A DNA stretch of 36,387 nt from positions 1 to 36,387 of the forward strand of contig JAJPZJ010000028.1 in the NCBI GenBank assembly GCA_021204405.1, in the 5' to 3' direction. A model generated the notes under the pieces. That model ran no database searches. It was not told the origin of the DNA and saw nothing but the letters and a program-made list of their open reading frames with translations. The translations under genes were made by a program, and so were the position numbers. This document shows, piece after piece, positions 35,933 to 36,387 of the stretch. Numbering within the stretch: position 1 is the stretch's first letter; each line of letters starts with the position of its first letter. This DNA comes from Tannerellaceae bacterium (GTDB lineage Bacteria > Bacteroidota > Bacteroidia > Bacteroidales > Tannerellaceae).

Positions 35933-36387
35933 ATGAATTACAGAAAAACTTTATCAACAGCTATTTCTCTCACATTGGGATTGTCAGCTTTTGCTGGAGA
36001 GGTCACGATAAAGATCAATAAAAAATATCTTAATTTCCCGATTTCCCATGCGGTAGACCGACAGGTAATGACGATGAAGGTAAACGGAAAAGCTGAGAGG
36101 GAATTTGATATTCGCCTGGCTCAGGGGATACCTGATTATTGGGTATTCGCCGATATGTCTGCTTATAACGGCCAGACTATTCAAATCAGTTATCCGGGGG
36201 ATGATGCACTTCTGCAGGCTATTTACCAGGACGATCAGATTGCCGGGCAGGATTCATTATACAAAGAATACAATCGCCCGCAACTCCACTTTTCCACCTG
36301 CCGGGGATGGATCAACGATCCGAACGGGTTATTATATAATGATTATCCGCATAATGTCCTATTATAAATTCTGGATTTGAAGTCGGA
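35933..36387 (+). CDS. GH32 family fructan hydrolase with N-terminal DUF4980, 5' part only
   Basis: Start of a secreted glycoside hydrolase family 32 enzyme (levanase/inulinase/fructosidase). Signal peptide about 1-21 (SLTLGLSAFAG); a beta-sandwich N-domain (about 22-110) of the DUF4980 type seen in Bacteroidota levanases; then RPQLHFSTCRGWINDPNG, where WINDPNG at 126-132 carries the nucleophile Asp129. The frame hits TAA at 36365, just after NGLLYNDYPHNVLL, where the family continues with a YHxxYQxNP-like stretch. A frameshift close to the window end is likely. It follows susD by 43 bases and indicates fructan as the locus substrate. Whether it is endo- or exo-acting cannot be judged. Confidence 0.82.

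Noticed and set aside
1..36387. CRISPR array, insertion sequence, prophage or defence island
   Set aside because: No regularly spaced repeats, transposase, integrase, phage or known defence gene could be found in any frame.

Overview
The window is a roughly 36 kb piece of a Bacteroidota chromosome, most likely order Bacteroidales. Support comes from SusC/SusD proteins, Bacteroidota-type promoters (TAnnTTTG at -7, TTTG near -33), a fused MurF-alanine racemase, a GSCFA protein, a TonB/ExbB/ExbD/ExbD set and a 2470-residue SprA. SprA implies a type IX secretion system, which fits Dysgonomonadaceae-, Tannerellaceae- or Porphyromonadaceae-like lineages better than Bacteroides proper. The genus cannot be fixed by eye.

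Layout. 1-5.3 kb (+): tonB with a strong terminator; a polyprenyl diphosphate synthase overlapping tatD; tRNA-Ser(GGA); then exbB, a four-helix membrane protein and two exbD genes. 5.3-9.5 kb: a GNAT acetyltransferase (-), an Lrp/AsnC regulator (+), gpmI with a DUF3109 gene (-), and a YgjP-like metallopeptidase (+). 9.5-22.4 kb (-): dxs, trkA, trkH, ruvA, sprA. 22.6-29.0 kb (+): GSCFA gene, murF-alr, fabI, a tsaC-like gene and a dGTPase-like gene. 29.0-30.6 kb (-): frr then rsgA, separated by a large perfect inverted repeat. 31.0-36.4 kb (+): susC, susD and the start of a GH32 fructan hydrolase, the head of a fructan (levan/inulin) utilisation locus.

How the genes work together. TonB and the ExbB/ExbD proteins would power SusC-type importers such as the one at the right end. 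SprA is the outer-membrane channel of type IX secretion. MurF-Alr, FabI, Dxs and the prenyl synthase serve envelope and isoprenoid synthesis. Frr, RsgA, the TsaC-like protein, RuvA and the dGTPase are housekeeping.

Unusual points. No clearly new defence or mobile system is visible; this is mostly core genome. What stands out is smaller: (i) four tandem duplications of 18-21 bp, two in frame inside genes and two exactly at start codons (ygjP-like, sprA); (ii) a perfect 20-bp inverted repeat filling the frr-rsgA spacer; (iii) a perfect TGTGA-N6-TCACA palindrome at the predicted susC transcription start; (iv) a copy of the tRNA-Ser 5' acceptor strand just after the tRNA; (v) five disrupted reading frames, all between 22.6 kb and the right end, three of them explained by one-base changes in A-runs. 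These lesions look more like sequence error near a contig end than true gene decay, but that needs reads to settle.
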